DNA of 55,648 nt from Bacteroidales bacterium (GCA_017561935.1 JAFZBE010000014.1:1-55648), one strand, 5' to 3'. Positions 7,335 to 16,550 are shown, counted from the stretch's first letter. Notes: a model not told the origin generated them from the sequence alone. Numbers and translations are program-made.

Positions 7335-9179
7335 TTAATCCTCGTCTTCGTCGTCAGCGATGCCGGCAGCACGTTTCAGGCGCTTGCGCTCAAGCTCGTC
7401 GAGTACAATCTTGCGCATACGGATGTTATGGGGTGTGACCTCCACATATTCGTCGGCCTTGATATACTCCAATGCCTCTTCGAGGCTGAATACCTTGGGC
7501 GGGATGAGCGCTGCCTTCTCGTCGCTTGACTTCGAACGCATGTTGGTGAGTTTCTTCGACTTGGTCACGTTCACGGTGAGGTCCTTATCCTTGGCATGTT
7601 CGCCGACCACTTGTCCGCAATATACCTCATCCTGCGGGAAGATGAAGAAACGTCCACGGTCCTGCAGTTTGTCGAGGGCGTAGGCGAAGGCTGTGCCACC
7701 CTCCTTGGCGATGATGGAACCGTTGGTGCGGCGCACGATGTCGCCCTTCCACGGCTCGTAGGCAAGGAACTGATGAGCCATGATGGCTTCGCCGGCCGAA
7801 GCGGTGAGCACGTTGGTACGCAACCCAATTACGCCACGCGAAGGAATCTTGAACTCAAGGTGCTGGCGGTCGCCCTGGGTGTCCATGGCAATCATCTCGC
7901 CCTTGCGGCGGGTAACCATGTCGATCATCTTCGAACTGTATTCCTCGGGGCAGTTGATAGTGAGCTGTTCGATGGGCTCGCAGGTCTGTCCGTTGATCTC
8001 CTTGATGATGACCTGAGGCTGGCCGATGGCCACCTCATAGCCCTCGCGACGCATCGTCTCGATGAGAATGGATAGATGCAGTACGCCACGACCATAGACT
8101 ACCCACGCACCATCGCGTGTCTCGTCCTTCTCGACGCGAAGGGCCACGTCCTTCTCGAGCTCTTTGTAAAGTCGATCCTGTATCTGCCGCGAAGTGACGT
8201 ACTTGCCGTCCTTGCCGAAGAAGGGTGAGTCGTTGATGGTGAAGAGCATCGACATCGTGGGCTCATCGACCTTGATGCGAGGCATGGCTTCGGCAGTTTC
8301 TATGTCGCTGATGGTGTCACCTATCTCGAAGCCTTCGATGCCGGTCATGGCGCAGATGTCGCCCGAGAAGACCTCGTCAATCTTCTTCTTGCCCATGCCC
8401 TCGAAGGTGAAGAGCTCCTTTACCTTGACCTGCTTCGAGACGATACCTTGGTCAGTGTGGTGCATCAGGAGCACCATCTGTCCTTGCTTGATGCTGCCGC
8501 GATGTACGCGACCCACGGCGATACGTCCTACGAACGACGAGTATTCGAGCGAAGTAATAAGCATTTGGCTGGGTCCTTCGATGACCTCGGGTGCGGGAAT
8601 GTTGTCGAGGATGGCGTCGAGCAGGGGATAGACGTTGTTGGTAGGTTTCTTCCAGTCGTCAGACATCCAACCCTGCTTGGCCGAGCCGAAGATAGTGACA
8701 AAGTCAAGCTGTTCCTCGGTGGCACCGAGGTTATACATGAGGTCGAAGACCTTGTCCTGGGCAATGTCAGGGGTGCAGTTGGGTTTATCGACTTTATTGA
8801 CCACGACGATGGGCTTCAACCCGATCTCGATGGCTTTCTGCAGTACGAAGCGCGTTTGTGGCATCGGACCTTCAAAGGCATCGACGAGCAGAAGGCAGCC
8901 ATCGGCCATATTGAGCACACGCTCCACCTCACCTCCAAAATCAGAGTGGCCTGGGGTGTCGATGATGTTGATCTTTGTGCCCTTATAGTTGATGGAAACG
9001 TTCTTCGAGAGAATGGTGATGCCGCGCTCACGCTCCAGTTCGTTGTTGTCGAGCATGAGGTCGTTGGTAACCTGGTTCTCGCGGAAGAGGTTGCCGGCAT
9101 AAAGCATCTTATCGACCAAGGTCGTCTTGCCGTGGTCAACGTGTGCGATGATCGCAATATTACGGATGTTTTGTTTCAT
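7335..9179 (-). CDS. typA: Ribosome-associated GTPase TypA/BipA
   Basis: A 614-residue translational GTPase of the EF-G/LepA superfamily. It has G1 AHVDHGKTT (from about residue 12), switch [10 protein letters not shown]3 [13 protein letters not shown]4 NKVD and a SAKQGW-type G5. The EF-G-like domains III and V and the BipA-specific C-terminal domain follow ([28 protein letters not shown]). In other bacteria it binds the 70S ribosome and supports 50S assembly and growth under stress. The length is normal. A 59-base stretch (7981-8039) is duplicated, with 5 differences, at the edge of the Rhs remnant at 10946-11004. Confidence 0.96.
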   Translation of the reverse strand: MKQNIRNIAIIAHVDHGKTTLVDKMLYAGNLFRENQVTNDLMLDNNELERERGITILSKNVSINYKGTKINIIDTPGHSDFGGEVERVLNMADGCLLLVDAFEGPMPQTRFVLQKAIEIGLKPIVVVNKVDKPNCTPDIAQDKVFDLMYNLGATEEQLDFVTIFGSAKQGWMSDDWKKPTNNVYPLLDAILDNIPAPEVIEGPSQMLITSLEYSSFVGRIAVGRVHRGSIKQGQMVLLMHHTDQGIVSKQVKVKELFTFEGMGKKKIDEVFSGDICAMTGIEGFEIGDTISDIETAEAMPRIKVDEPTMSMLFTINDSPFFGKDGKYVTSRQIQDRLYKELEKDVALRVEKDETRDGAWVVYGRGVLHLSILIETMRREGYEVAIGQPQVIIKEINGQTCEPIEQLTINCPEEYSSKMIDMVTRRKGEMIAMDTQGDRQHLEFKIPSRGVIGLRTNVLTASAGEAIMAHQFLAYEPWKGDIVRRTNGSIIAKEGGTAFAYALDKLQDRGRFFIFPQDEVYCGQVVGEHAKDKDLTVNVTKSKKLTNMRSKSSDEKAALIPPKVFSLEEALEYIKADEYVEVTPHNIRMRKIVLDELERKRLKRAAGIADDEDED

Positions 9180-9199
9180 ATATCTTAATAATCAGGGCG

Positions 9200-9233
9200 C
9201 AAAGTTAATAAAAATCTCAATATCTTGGTAAAA
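9200..9233 (-). promoter_or_regulatory. Probable typA promoter
   Basis: On the minus strand TAACTTTG (9200-9207) fits the -7 consensus 20 bases above the start codon. The -33 region holds only a weak TTTTAC about 21 bases upstream. Confidence 0.45.
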
Positions 9234-9299
9234 GCAGAAGGCAAAAAATGACCGCCCTTTAGATTATGGAATATATTTGCAATATGGAACATTCAAAAA

Positions 9300-9902
9300 T
9301 TATCCCCATGACAATCGATTGAAGGTCATGCAATTTGATATGTCCATATCAATATCAGAGAATACGATGTCAAGTTCTGAAAGATATTCTTTGATAATAT
9401 CCATATTGATTCTGTCTTTTATTTTGCGTCTTTTGTAGTAATCCGTATTCTCGAATCGAAGTGGTTCCCCTTTGATAAAGAACGCCCATCTATCATAATC
9501 ATAATATGACATTATGAGGCGTTCAGACCCATTTTTACTAATAAACAAAAACGAGTTCATAGGGTTCGCTTCAGATGTTAGATTTGGAGATAGGCAACAA
9601 GATACTAACTCACATCCTATTATATTACGTGTACATCGGCAAAGAGAATCCATACCATCTTCCTTATTTGAAGAAAAGAAAACAATATTTGGACAATTCT
9701 TTTTTGTCCAAAATGAAAACTTTTCATAATGAGCACCTGGCAAAGGATCATAATATTGTTCAATGGCTAAACTTGAAGCATGTAGCTCAACTATGCTTTT
9801 TTCTATTCTATCCTTATATAGTTCTTTTATCGCAGAGCAAAATACATCAGTATTACAGCCAAGAAACACTGATAAAGTTATGTAATTAAATCTAGTTTCC
9901 AT
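9300..9902 (-). CDS. Unknown protein, candidate immunity protein for the adjacent Rhs toxin tip
   Basis: A 200-residue protein with no signal peptide or membrane segment and no family I recognise. It is Cys-, Tyr- and Asp-rich, with a YYDYDRW stretch near residues 130-140. Its ATG overlaps the stop codon of the toxin fragment (TAATG), the tight coupling typical of toxin-immunity pairs in polymorphic toxin systems. The region is clearly AT-richer than the flanking core genes, which suggests transfer. The immunity role is inferred from position alone; an unrelated cargo gene is possible. Confidence 0.55.
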   Translation of the reverse strand: METRFNYITLSVFLGCNTDVFCSAIKELYKDRIEKSIVELHASSLAIEQYYDPLPGAHYEKFSFWTKKNCPNIVFFSSNKEDGMDSLCRCTRNIIGCELVSCCLSPNLTSEANPMNSFLFISKNGSERLIMSYYDYDRWAFFIKGEPLRFENTDYYKRRKIKDRINMDIIKEYLSELDIVFSDIDMDISNCMTFNRLSWG

Positions 9903-10249
9903 TATTGTATAATAATATAATCACAATTTGCATTTGGATCATTTTTAGTTATAACCTTTTTATGATGTTCGCTTTGCGCTTTTTTTGTATCATATTCTTT
10001 GATATGATGAACACCATCTGCATCGTTCCATTGTAAATCTGGCCTATTATTACCAACAACATTTCCATTAGAATCAACTTGTACTTGATTCTTTCGGATA
10101 TCAGTATTAGTCGGATCATTTCGAAGACTATTTACATCAAGGTCTATTGAACCATTGTGTTGCTTCCCTCTATGTGGAGATTTAGTATTACCTTTGTTTG
10201 GTATTGGAGCTTTTCTCGGTAACTTAGTACTATCGGTTACCTTATCCAT
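9902..10249 (-). CDS. C-terminal toxin domain of a frameshifted Rhs protein
   Basis: 115 residues from the first ATG, but the frame is open further upstream to about 10325, where it meets the end of the Rhs core in another frame. Reading KTVRTTNKAVDSVQAAKRV in this frame continues the Rhs core if one A is removed from a run of six A at about 10317-10322. The N-terminal part is polar linker. The last 50 residues hold RPDLQW, HHIKEYDT and NDPNAN, a compact His/Asp/Glu-rich block that looks like a nuclease-type tip, but I cannot assign a named toxin family. The following gene starts inside its stop codon and is the likely immunity gene. Confidence 0.6.
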   Translation of the reverse strand: MDKVTDSTKLPRKAPIPNKGNTKSPHRGKQHNGSIDLDVNSLRNDPTNTDIRKNQVQVDSNGNVVGNNRPDLQWNDADGVHHIKEYDTKKAQSEHHKKVITKNDPNANCDYIIIQ

Positions 10250-10289
10250 AGCCTTTACTGCATTGACTCTTTTAGCAGCCTGTACGGAA

Positions 10290-11003
10290 TCAACAGCCTT
10301 GTTTGTAGTTCGAACTGTTTTTTAATGCGGTCCCTGCTCCAGCAGGAACCAAGGGAAGAGCAGTGGCAAGTACATCCACCACACAAGCACCAACATCTAA
10401 AAAACCTGCACCAATGTTTCCACTATTGAAATTATCATGTGCACTCTTTAAGTCCATCCCCACGTTAACAACGTCCCAAAGAGTTTCTACCCATTTCCCG
10501 TTCCGATCTATATGACTTACCGGATTTCCATGGCAATAGACGTAGGGACTAATTCCATAATCCTTTTCAGCCAACGGGTCAATCCTATCCCACGACGGCA
10601 TCATGGCAAAATACTGCCGAGCATGAATATCGTAGTTGTCCAGTCCAAAAGTGCGGTCAAGTTCCTTCCCCTCGAACTTGTACATCTGGAAGCTTTCGTT
10701 TGTGCTGATGTCACCTATCACACCGCCGTAGGGATAGTAGTGCGTCACTTGCTCAACGGTGCTATTCTTGTTCACAACCATGCGGTTATTATCCAAATAG
10801 TCTTGGATGTAGTAATGCCAACTGTTGATGGTATCGTTATTGAATGAAGCGTAACCACCATCGAACAGGTACATCGAGGGCTGGCCGTTCTTTAAGATAA
10901 GATTGCCGATGTAATCAATCGAATCAGTCAAAGAGCTTGAACTTGCAGGTTTGTCCGTTAATCTCCCTGATGATGACCTGAGGCTGGCCGATGGCGATCT
11001 CAT
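10290..11003 (-). pseudogene. Truncated Rhs-repeat core domain (remnant)
   Basis: The segment from about residue 28 on is Rhs/YD-repeat sequence. It ends in the Rhs-associated core (YKFEGKELDRTFGLDNYDIH, ARQYF, WDRIDPLAEKDYG, YVYCHGNPVSHIDRNG), the conserved block that encloses variable C-terminal toxins. Only about 200 residues remain of a protein normally over 1,000, with no signal peptide and no shell repeats. The first ~20 residues are not Rhs at all: they are a typA fragment read out of frame. The frame then closes 14 codons past a run of six A, beyond which the toxin tip continues in another frame. I read this as an orphan, broken Rhs tip; a sequencing error in the A run could account for the frameshift but not for the missing N-terminus. 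Confidence 0.8.
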
Positions 11004-11004
11004 A
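10946..11004 (-). repeat. Displaced 59-bp fragment of typA
   Basis: 54 of 59 bases match typA positions 7981-8039, in the same orientation. In typA frame it reads [20 protein letters not shown], against [20 protein letters not shown] in the intact gene. The differences are silent or conservative, as expected for a piece of a related typA allele rather than random decay. It abuts the Rhs remnant exactly where Rhs homology begins. Confidence 0.85.
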
Positions 11005-11033
11005 ATTACTGAACTGACAATATTGCCATAGGA

Positions 11034-11531
11034 TTAGAGTCTCTCAATATCCTCTGAATTGAGCCCTGTAATATCGGCAATATCCATATTTGTGTAGCCT
11101 TTGGACTTCATGCGTCGAGCGACTTTTATGACTTTATCTTCGTCCGAATCATCAAATTCGTTGGGTTCGGATTCCCATGATTGCCAGTCTGTTTCGGCAA
11201 GATATTGCTCCACTTGTTTGCGCAATAAAGGAATATCATTTACAGCTGTATCGTAAAGTGTAGCCGAAACGACATTTGCATATTCATGTACCAAGACATG
11301 ACGCATGCCTTGAATGAATTTCCATGGTGTTGTGGGGTGGTCTCGTTTGAAAGCCTTAGTCAGCATATATGCTGCTTCTCCTACTATCTCAATGTTCTTC
11401 ATCACGGAGTAATAGGTGCGCTTATCAGCAAGCAGTTTGTCATGGTCAAAACCCTCGATCAGCATCATCACGTTGTCGGAGTATTCGATAATGTCTTGCA
11501 AGCGGCTTTTATCTTTCGCTCTTTCTCTCAT
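11034..11531 (-). CDS. hepT: HepT-like HEPN ribonuclease toxin with C-terminal extension
   Basis: A 165-residue protein of the HepT/DUF86 family. The HEPN RNase motif R-x4-H-x-Y is intact (Arg77, His82, Tyr84, in GMRHVLVHEY). In characterised pairs HepT is an RNase that the partner MntA silences by adding AMP to the motif Tyr. The family is usually about 110-140 residues. Here about 45 more residues follow an acidic linker (EPNEFDDSDED) and end in ARRMKSKGYTNMDIADITGL, a small helical motif resembling the C-terminal tails of PD-(D/E)XK Rpn/transposase-like proteins. The start overlaps the end of mntA by 23 bases. The pair sits beside the Rhs remnant, in the accessory islet. Confidence 0.85.
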   Translation of the reverse strand: MRERAKDKSRLQDIIEYSDNVMMLIEGFDHDKLLADKRTYYSVMKNIEIVGEAAYMLTKAFKRDHPTTPWKFIQGMRHVLVHEYANVVSATLYDTAVNDIPLLRKQVEQYLAETDWQSWESEPNEFDDSDEDKVIKVARRMKSKGYTNMDIADITGLNSEDIERL

Positions 11532-11817
11532 AAATCAACTTTTTATCGCGGTTGGCACTTTCTGCTGCATAAGGACGGAGAGACCCTTCTTCTACAAGGT
11601 CAACTTCACGACCCAACAATTCCTTCAAGTCCATATACATGCCGCCCATAGTAAATAGTGTAAATGGTTTTTTCGAACGGTCGGGTATGAACAAGATGTC
11701 CACATCGCTCGTCGGGGTTTCCTCTCCTCTGGCGAAGGAGCCGAAAATCCACGCTTTCAAGACTGGCTGGGTTTTGAAATAGTCTGCGAGAGCCTTTTTC
11801 ATTGTTTGAGTGTTCAT
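11509..11817 (-). CDS. mntA: MntA-like minimal nucleotidyltransferase antitoxin
   Basis: A 102-residue minimal nucleotidyltransferase. The signature G-S-x10-D-x-D is complete (Gly26, Ser27, Asp38, Asp40) with the third acidic residue Asp73 in REVDLV. Known MntA proteins transfer AMP to the cognate HepT and neutralise it. The start chosen is ATG at 11817: a strong promoter lies at 11843-11874, so the upstream ATG at 11886 would precede transcription. The gene order, antitoxin first, and the 23-base overlap with hepT indicate coupled translation. Confidence 0.87.
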   Translation of the reverse strand: MNTQTMKKALADYFKTQPVLKAWIFGSFARGEETPTSDVDILFIPDRSKKPFTLFTMGGMYMDLKELLGREVDLVEEGSLRPYAAESANRDKKLIYERKSER

Positions 11818-11842
11818 GAAGGAAACGGTTTGAAATTTTCTG

Positions 11843-11874
11843 CAAATATATATATTTTTCTTGATACTACCAAA
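11843..11874 (-). promoter_or_regulatory. Promoter of mntA-hepT
   Basis: On the minus strand TTTG (11871-11874), 20 bases and TATATTTG (11843-11850) match the Bacteroidetes consensus, about 25 bases above the chosen mntA start. It decides the start codon. Confidence 0.7.
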
Positions 11875-12136
11875 TATTTCCTTCATTTTTTACATTTTCC
11901 ATATAATAACTGACTTTACAATGCCTTTTTTGCCTCTTTTTCGCAAGACAATGATAATTCTAAACTTGCCTTACTGTCAATTGAGACTACAAAGTTCTGG
12001 CCCACTTTGTTTTCTTATAAATATGTGAAGGGTATTAAAGAGAAAGATTAATGAAAAAGCCAAATGCTATTGCCTCAGATGAATTATTATTAGCCACAGA
12101 TTCTCTCATCATCAGCGGACAGTTTTTTTATCCTAT

Positions 12137-12380
12137 GCGTCCATTTTACGATTGTGAATTGGACGTTTTCAATCGCGTGCGTCCAATTCTCGATCGTATA
12201 TTGGACGTTCCCAATCGTGTGCGTCCAATTCCCGATCGTAAATTGGACGTTTCCAATCGTGTGCGTCCAATTCCCGATCGTAAATTGGACGTTTCCAATC
12301 GTGAGTGTCCAATTCCCGATCGTAAATTGGACGTTCCCAATCGTGCGCGTCCAATTCACAATCGTATAATGAACACTCCT
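12137..12380. repeat. Five 42-bp tandem repeats plus a degenerate sixth
   Basis: Units begin with GCGTCC or GTGTCC at 12137, 12179, 12221, 12263, 12305 and 12347, always 42 bases apart. Each unit has GTCCAATT about 10 bases from its inverse AATTGGAC, and TTGGAC-GTTT-CCAA, so each can fold into small hairpins. Because 42 is a multiple of three and the unit lacks stops, several frames on both strands stay open. A 132-residue reading (12051-12449, 14-residue period RPIPDRKLDVSNRV) and antisense ones are therefore not good evidence for protein. The rest of the 658-base gap 11887-12544 holds only AT-rich sequence and the dnaE promoter. Confidence 0.9.
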
Positions 12381-12491
12381 TATCAGAAAAAGACCATCCT
12401 GCCGAACAAGTGTTTGACTTTCGAATCAAAGCATGGTTTTTACCCGTAAGGGAAGATTCAAGATTAAAAAATTGATAAATCAGTCAAAATA

Positions 12492-12523
12492 TTTGGAGAA
12501 GTCAGAAATAAATCCTAAATTTG
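12492..12523 (+). promoter_or_regulatory. Promoter of dnaE
   Basis: TTTG (12492-12495), 20 bases and TAAATTTG (12516-12523). It puts the transcript start near 12530 and so fixes the dnaE start at the ATG at 12545. Confidence 0.7.
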
Positions 12524-12544
12524 CACCCTCAGAAATTATTGACT

Positions 12545-15500
12545 ATGGAATCTTTCGCACATCTGCACGTACATACAGAGTTTTCGCTCCTCGATGGGCA
12601 ATGTAAGATCAGCAAACTCTTCGCCAAGGCAGCCGCCGACGGTATGCCGGGATTTGCTATCACCGATCATGGTAATATGTTCGGCATCAAGGACTTCTTT
12701 GATATAGCCTCGAAGGAGAACAAGGCCCGTCAGAAGGCCGGACTGCCTCGCGTGAAGCCCATCTTCGGCTGCGAAGTCTATGTGGCACATCGCGGTTTGG
12801 CGAGGAAGGAGGGTAAGGTCGATATGAGCGGCTGGCACCTGATCTTGCTGGCTAAGAACAAGCAAGGTTATCAGAACCTGATCAAGGCAGTGTCTATCGG
12901 TTGGGTGGATGGTTATTATATGCGTCCGCGCATCGACCATGAGATTCTGGAAAAGTATCATGAAGGGTTGATTTGCTGTTCGGCCTGTTTGGGAGGCGAA
13001 GTGCCGCGTTTGTTCGAAGAGGGCGATCTTGAGGGTGCCGAACAGGCTATTCTTTGGCACAAGCGACTTTTTGGTGACGATTATTATTTGGAGCTGCAGC
13101 GCCATCCGACGAAGGATCCGCGCTACAATCCCGAATGCATCGTCAAGCAGAACAAGCTCAACCCCTGGCTCATCGAGATGGGGCGCAAGCATGGCATCAA
13201 GCTGGTTGCCACCAACGACGTGCACTTTGTCGATGAAGAAAACGCCGAGGCGCATGATCACCTGATCTGCATGAATACGGGAAAGGATCTTGACGATCCC
13301 ACACGTATGCGCTACACCAAGCAGGAGTGGTTCAAGACCACTGCCGAAATGAATGAACTTTGGGCCGACGTTCCCGAGGCATTGAGCAATACGCTCGAAG
13401 TCGTTGACAAGTGTGAGGAGTACAGCATCGAGAACGGCCCCATCATGCCCAACTTCGAGATTCCTGCGTGGTTCGGCACCGAAGAGGATTACCACGTGCG
13501 GCTCACCGATCAGGATCTCTTCGATGAGTTTACGCAGGATGAGAATGGAAAGGTCGTGCTCAGCCAGGATGAGGCCGAAAAGAAAATCAAGAATTTGGGT
13601 GGTTACGGCAAGTTGTACCGCATCAAGTTCGAGGCCGACTATCTGCGCTATCTAACTCTGCGTGGCGCGATTCCGCTCTATGGCAACGAAGAAATAAAGG
13701 CGCGCTATGCTGCCGATCCGAAGACGGTGACCGACCAGGATGTAATCAATGCGCTTGACCCAAGCGTTTGGGAGCGCATCAAGTTCGAGCTCCATATCAT
13801 GAAGACTATGGGCTTCCCGGGCTACTTCCTCATCGTGTCGGACTTCATCCGCGCTTGTCGCGAGGAGTTGGGCGTCAGCGTAGGCCCTGGACGTGGTTCG
13901 GCTGCCGGTTCTGCCGTGGCCTATTGTTTGGGAATCACCAAGATTGACCCCATCAAGTATGACCTGCTGTTCGAACGTTTCCTGAACCCCGACCGTATCT
14001 CTTTGCCCGATATCGATACCGACTTCGATGACGATGGACGTTCGCGTGTCATTGAATGGGTGCAGAACAAGTATGGTGCCGATCGCGTGAGTCACATCAT
14101 TACCTACGGTACGATGGCCACCAAAATGGTGATCAAGGATATGGCCCGTGTCGAGAAGGTGCCCATTCCCGAGGCTAATCGCCTCGCTGGCCTTGTACCC
14201 GACCGCATGCCCGAAGAGAACGGCAAGCCGTTGAAGTGCAATCTCAAGAACTGCATCAAGGTGGTTCCCGAGCTGAGGGAGGCGTGTGAGAGTGACGACC
14301 CCGCAATACGCAATGTGATGCGTCTCGGCCAAATGCTCGAAGGCAATGTGCGTGGCACGGGTGTTCATGCTTGCGGCATGATTATCGGTCGTGACCCAAT
14401 CGACACTGTTGTGCCCGTATCGGTGGTCGATGACCATGGCATCAAAACGCTCGTTACCCAGTATGACGGACATGTCATCGAATCGACCGGACTCATCAAG
14501 ATGGACTTCCTCGGGCTCAAGACGTTGGGCATCATCAACGAGGCACTCGACAACATCCGTGAGACACGGGGCATCAAGGTCGATATAGAAAACATCCCTA
14601 TCGACGACGAGTTAACCTTCAAGTTGTTCCAGGCGGGACGTACCGTGGGAACCTTCCAGTTCGAGTCGCCGGGTATGCAGAAGTACCTCAAGGAGTTGAA
14701 GCCCGACTGCATCGGCGACATCGTGGCCATGAATGCCCTCTATCGCCCGGGCCCGATGGATTACATCCCGAGCTTCATCGCCCGCAAACATGGAAGCGAA
14801 CCCATCACCTACGACATCCCCATCATGGAGAAGTACCTGAAGGACACTTACGGCATTACGGTCTATCAGGAGCAGGTCATGCTGCTGTCGCGACTATTGG
14901 CCGACTTCACGCGCGGCGAGTCGGATGCTCTCCGTAAGGCGATGGGCAAGAAGAAGAAGGACATCGTTGACCAGATGAAGCCCAAGTTCATCGAGGGTGG
15001 AGTCAGGAACGGACATGACCCGAAAACCCTTGAAAAGATCTGGGGCGATTGGGAGAAGTTCGCTTCTTACGCCTTCAACAAGAGCCATGCCGTCTGCTAC
15101 GCTTGGGTAGCTTACCAGACTGCCTACCTCAAGGCACACTATCCTGCCGAGTTTATGGCTGCTGTGCTGTCACGTTCGCTGAACGATGTGACCGAGTTGG
15201 CCAAGCAGATGGACGAATGTCGTGCCATTGGATTATCGGTCAAGGGTCCAGATATCAACCTCTCGCGTCAGCGCTATTCGGTCGATGCCGAGGGCGCCGT
15301 TCGTTTCGGATTGGCTGGCATCAAAGGCTTCGGCGAAGGTGCTGCTGACGCGGTGGTGAAGGAGCGTACTGAGAATGGTCCATTCAAGGATATTTTCGAC
15401 CTTGTGGAGCGTGTGGATCTTGGGTCGGTCAATCGCAAGGCCTTGGAGTCTCTGGTGCTCTCGGGTGCCCTTGACAGCTTGGGCAAGATCAGCCGCGAAC

Positions 15501-16534
15501 AGTATCTTGCCGCCAATGTGCAGGGCGTGCCGTTCCTCGACCAGGTCATCAAGTACGGGCAGAAGTTCAAGGCCGACAAGGAGTCGAACGAGATGAGCCT
15601 TTTTGGCGACCTTGAGGAGAACGAAGTCATGATCCAGCACCCCGAACCGCCCAAGGAATTCGAGCAATGGAGCACATTGGAGCGGCTCAACCGCGAGAAG
15701 GAGCTGGTGGGTCTTTTCCTATCGTCGCATCCGCTCGACGAATACAAGTTCCAGTTGAAGTATGCCTGCAACACGACGATGGCAGAACTCGAGTCGATTC
15801 CCAATCCTCGTTCCAAGGAGGAACAGGATGCCAAGTGGCGCGAATTGCAGAATACTCCCGACGAGGTGGAGCGTATCCGCAAGATACAGGCGCGCGACAT
15901 CACTTGTGGCGGCATCGTTACCGCATGGCGTGAGGGCACTTCGCGCCAGGGCAATCCCTACGGCATCCTCACTGTCGAGGATTATTCGGGTCGTCATGAG
16001 TTCGCCCTCTTCGGACCTACTTATCCCCAATGGCGTGGTTTCGGCAAGGAGGGAATGTACCTCTATATACAAGGCAAGTATCAGCCCAAGCGTTTTGTGC
16101 GCGAGGTGCGCACAATCTTCGATGTGGAGTTCACAATCGGCAATATCCAGCAGCTTAGCCAGGTGTCCGACTCTTTGCTCGACAGCTTGACGGTGATGAT
16201 CGATTGCAACAGTTTGACCCATGCCGGCATCGAGCAGATGTACGATGCCATAGTTCGTCGAACGCTTGAGGATGATCGTGTGAGGAAGAACGTTGAGGCC
16301 AAGACCTCGCTCTATTTCGAGCTGTGCGACCCACTCAAGAAAAATGTCGTGAAGCTTTACAGTCGAAAATACAAGGCGCACATCACTACCGATCTGATAG
16401 AGTTCCTACGTGCGCAGGATGGCACAAAGGTGCGCATCAACGACCGTCCCGTCGAGGATCTCGTTGCCGTTCAGGAAGAGACAGCCGAGGACGAAGAGAT
16501 GCTTGATGCCGCTTATATGCTGCCCGATGATTAA
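12545..16534 (+). CDS. dnaE: DNA polymerase III alpha subunit
   Basis: A 1,329-residue replicative polymerase, C-family. The N-terminal PHP domain begins at once (HLHVHTEFSLLDG, residues 5-17), with VATNDVHF further on. The catalytic palm contains GPGRGSAAGS and PDIDTDFDDDGR (about residue 488). VRGTGVHACG, YRPGPMDYIP and the Y-x-FNKSHA block follow, then a helix-hairpin-helix region and an OB-fold tip near residue 1130. The start is the ATG 15-20 bases below the promoter. It is somewhat longer than typical DnaE (about 1,160-1,270) through insertions near residues 310-400. It stands alone, with a bidirectional terminator downstream. Confidence 0.97.
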   Translation: MESFAHLHVHTEFSLLDGQCKISKLFAKAAADGMPGFAITDHGNMFGIKDFFDIASKENKARQKAGLPRVKPIFGCEVYVAHRGLARKEGKVDMSGWHLILLAKNKQGYQNLIKAVSIGWVDGYYMRPRIDHEILEKYHEGLICCSACLGGEVPRLFEEGDLEGAEQAILWHKRLFGDDYYLELQRHPTKDPRYNPECIVKQNKLNPWLIEMGRKHGIKLVATNDVHFVDEENAEAHDHLICMNTGKDLDDPTRMRYTKQEWFKTTAEMNELWADVPEALSNTLEVVDKCEEYSIENGPIMPNFEIPAWFGTEEDYHVRLTDQDLFDEFTQDENGKVVLSQDEAEKKIKNLGGYGKLYRIKFEADYLRYLTLRGAIPLYGNEEIKARYAADPKTVTDQDVINALDPSVWERIKFELHIMKTMGFPGYFLIVSDFIRACREELGVSVGPGRGSAAGSAVAYCLGITKIDPIKYDLLFERFLNPDRISLPDIDTDFDDDGRSRVIEWVQNKYGADRVSHIITYGTMATKMVIKDMARVEKVPIPEANRLAGLVPDRMPEENGKPLKCNLKNCIKVVPELREACESDDPAIRNVMRLGQMLEGNVRGTGVHACGMIIGRDPIDTVVPVSVVDDHGIKTLVTQYDGHVIESTGLIKMDFLGLKTLGIINEALDNIRETRGIKVDIENIPIDDELTFKLFQAGRTVGTFQFESPGMQKYLKELKPDCIGDIVAMNALYRPGPMDYIPSFIARKHGSEPITYDIPIMEKYLKDTYGITVYQEQVMLLSRLLADFTRGESDALRKAMGKKKKDIVDQMKPKFIEGGVRNGHDPKTLEKIWGDWEKFASYAFNKSHAVCYAWVAYQTAYLKAHYPAEFMAAVLSRSLNDVTELAKQMDECRAIGLSVKGPDINLSRQRYSVDAEGAVRFGLAGIKGFGEGAADAVVKERTENGPFKDIFDLVERVDLGSVNRKALESLVLSGALDSLGKISREQYLAANVQGVPFLDQVIKYGQKFKADKESNEMSLFGDLEENEVMIQHPEPPKEFEQWSTLERLNREKELVGLFLSSHPLDEYKFQLKYACNTTMAELESIPNPRSKEEQDAKWRELQNTPDEVERIRKIQARDITCGGIVTAWREGTSRQGNPYGILTVEDYSGRHEFALFGPTYPQWRGFGKEGMYLYIQGKYQPKRFVREVRTIFDVEFTIGNIQQLSQVSDSLLDSLTVMIDCNSLTHAGIEQMYDAIVRRTLEDDRVRKNVEAKTSLYFELCDPLKKNVVKLYSRKYKAHITTDLIEFLRAQDGTKVRINDRPVEDLVAVQEETAEDEEMLDAAYMLPDD

Positions 16535-16550
16535 CAGGTCGGAATTCAAA

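Noticed and set aside
8448..9188. 246-residue frame antisense to typA
   Set aside because: Shadow of conserved GTPase sequence with the same codon periodicity.
9272..9279. Plus-strand TATATTTG as a promoter antisense to the immunity gene
   Set aside because: No -33 box at the right distance and no plus-strand gene follows.
12137..12380. Possible CRISPR array
   Set aside because: The 42-bp units are adjacent with no unique spacers, and no cas genes are present.
12051..12449. 132-residue repeat protein and antisense versions of it
   Set aside because: Several frames on both strands are open because of the 42-bp period; no promoter or family supports one frame.
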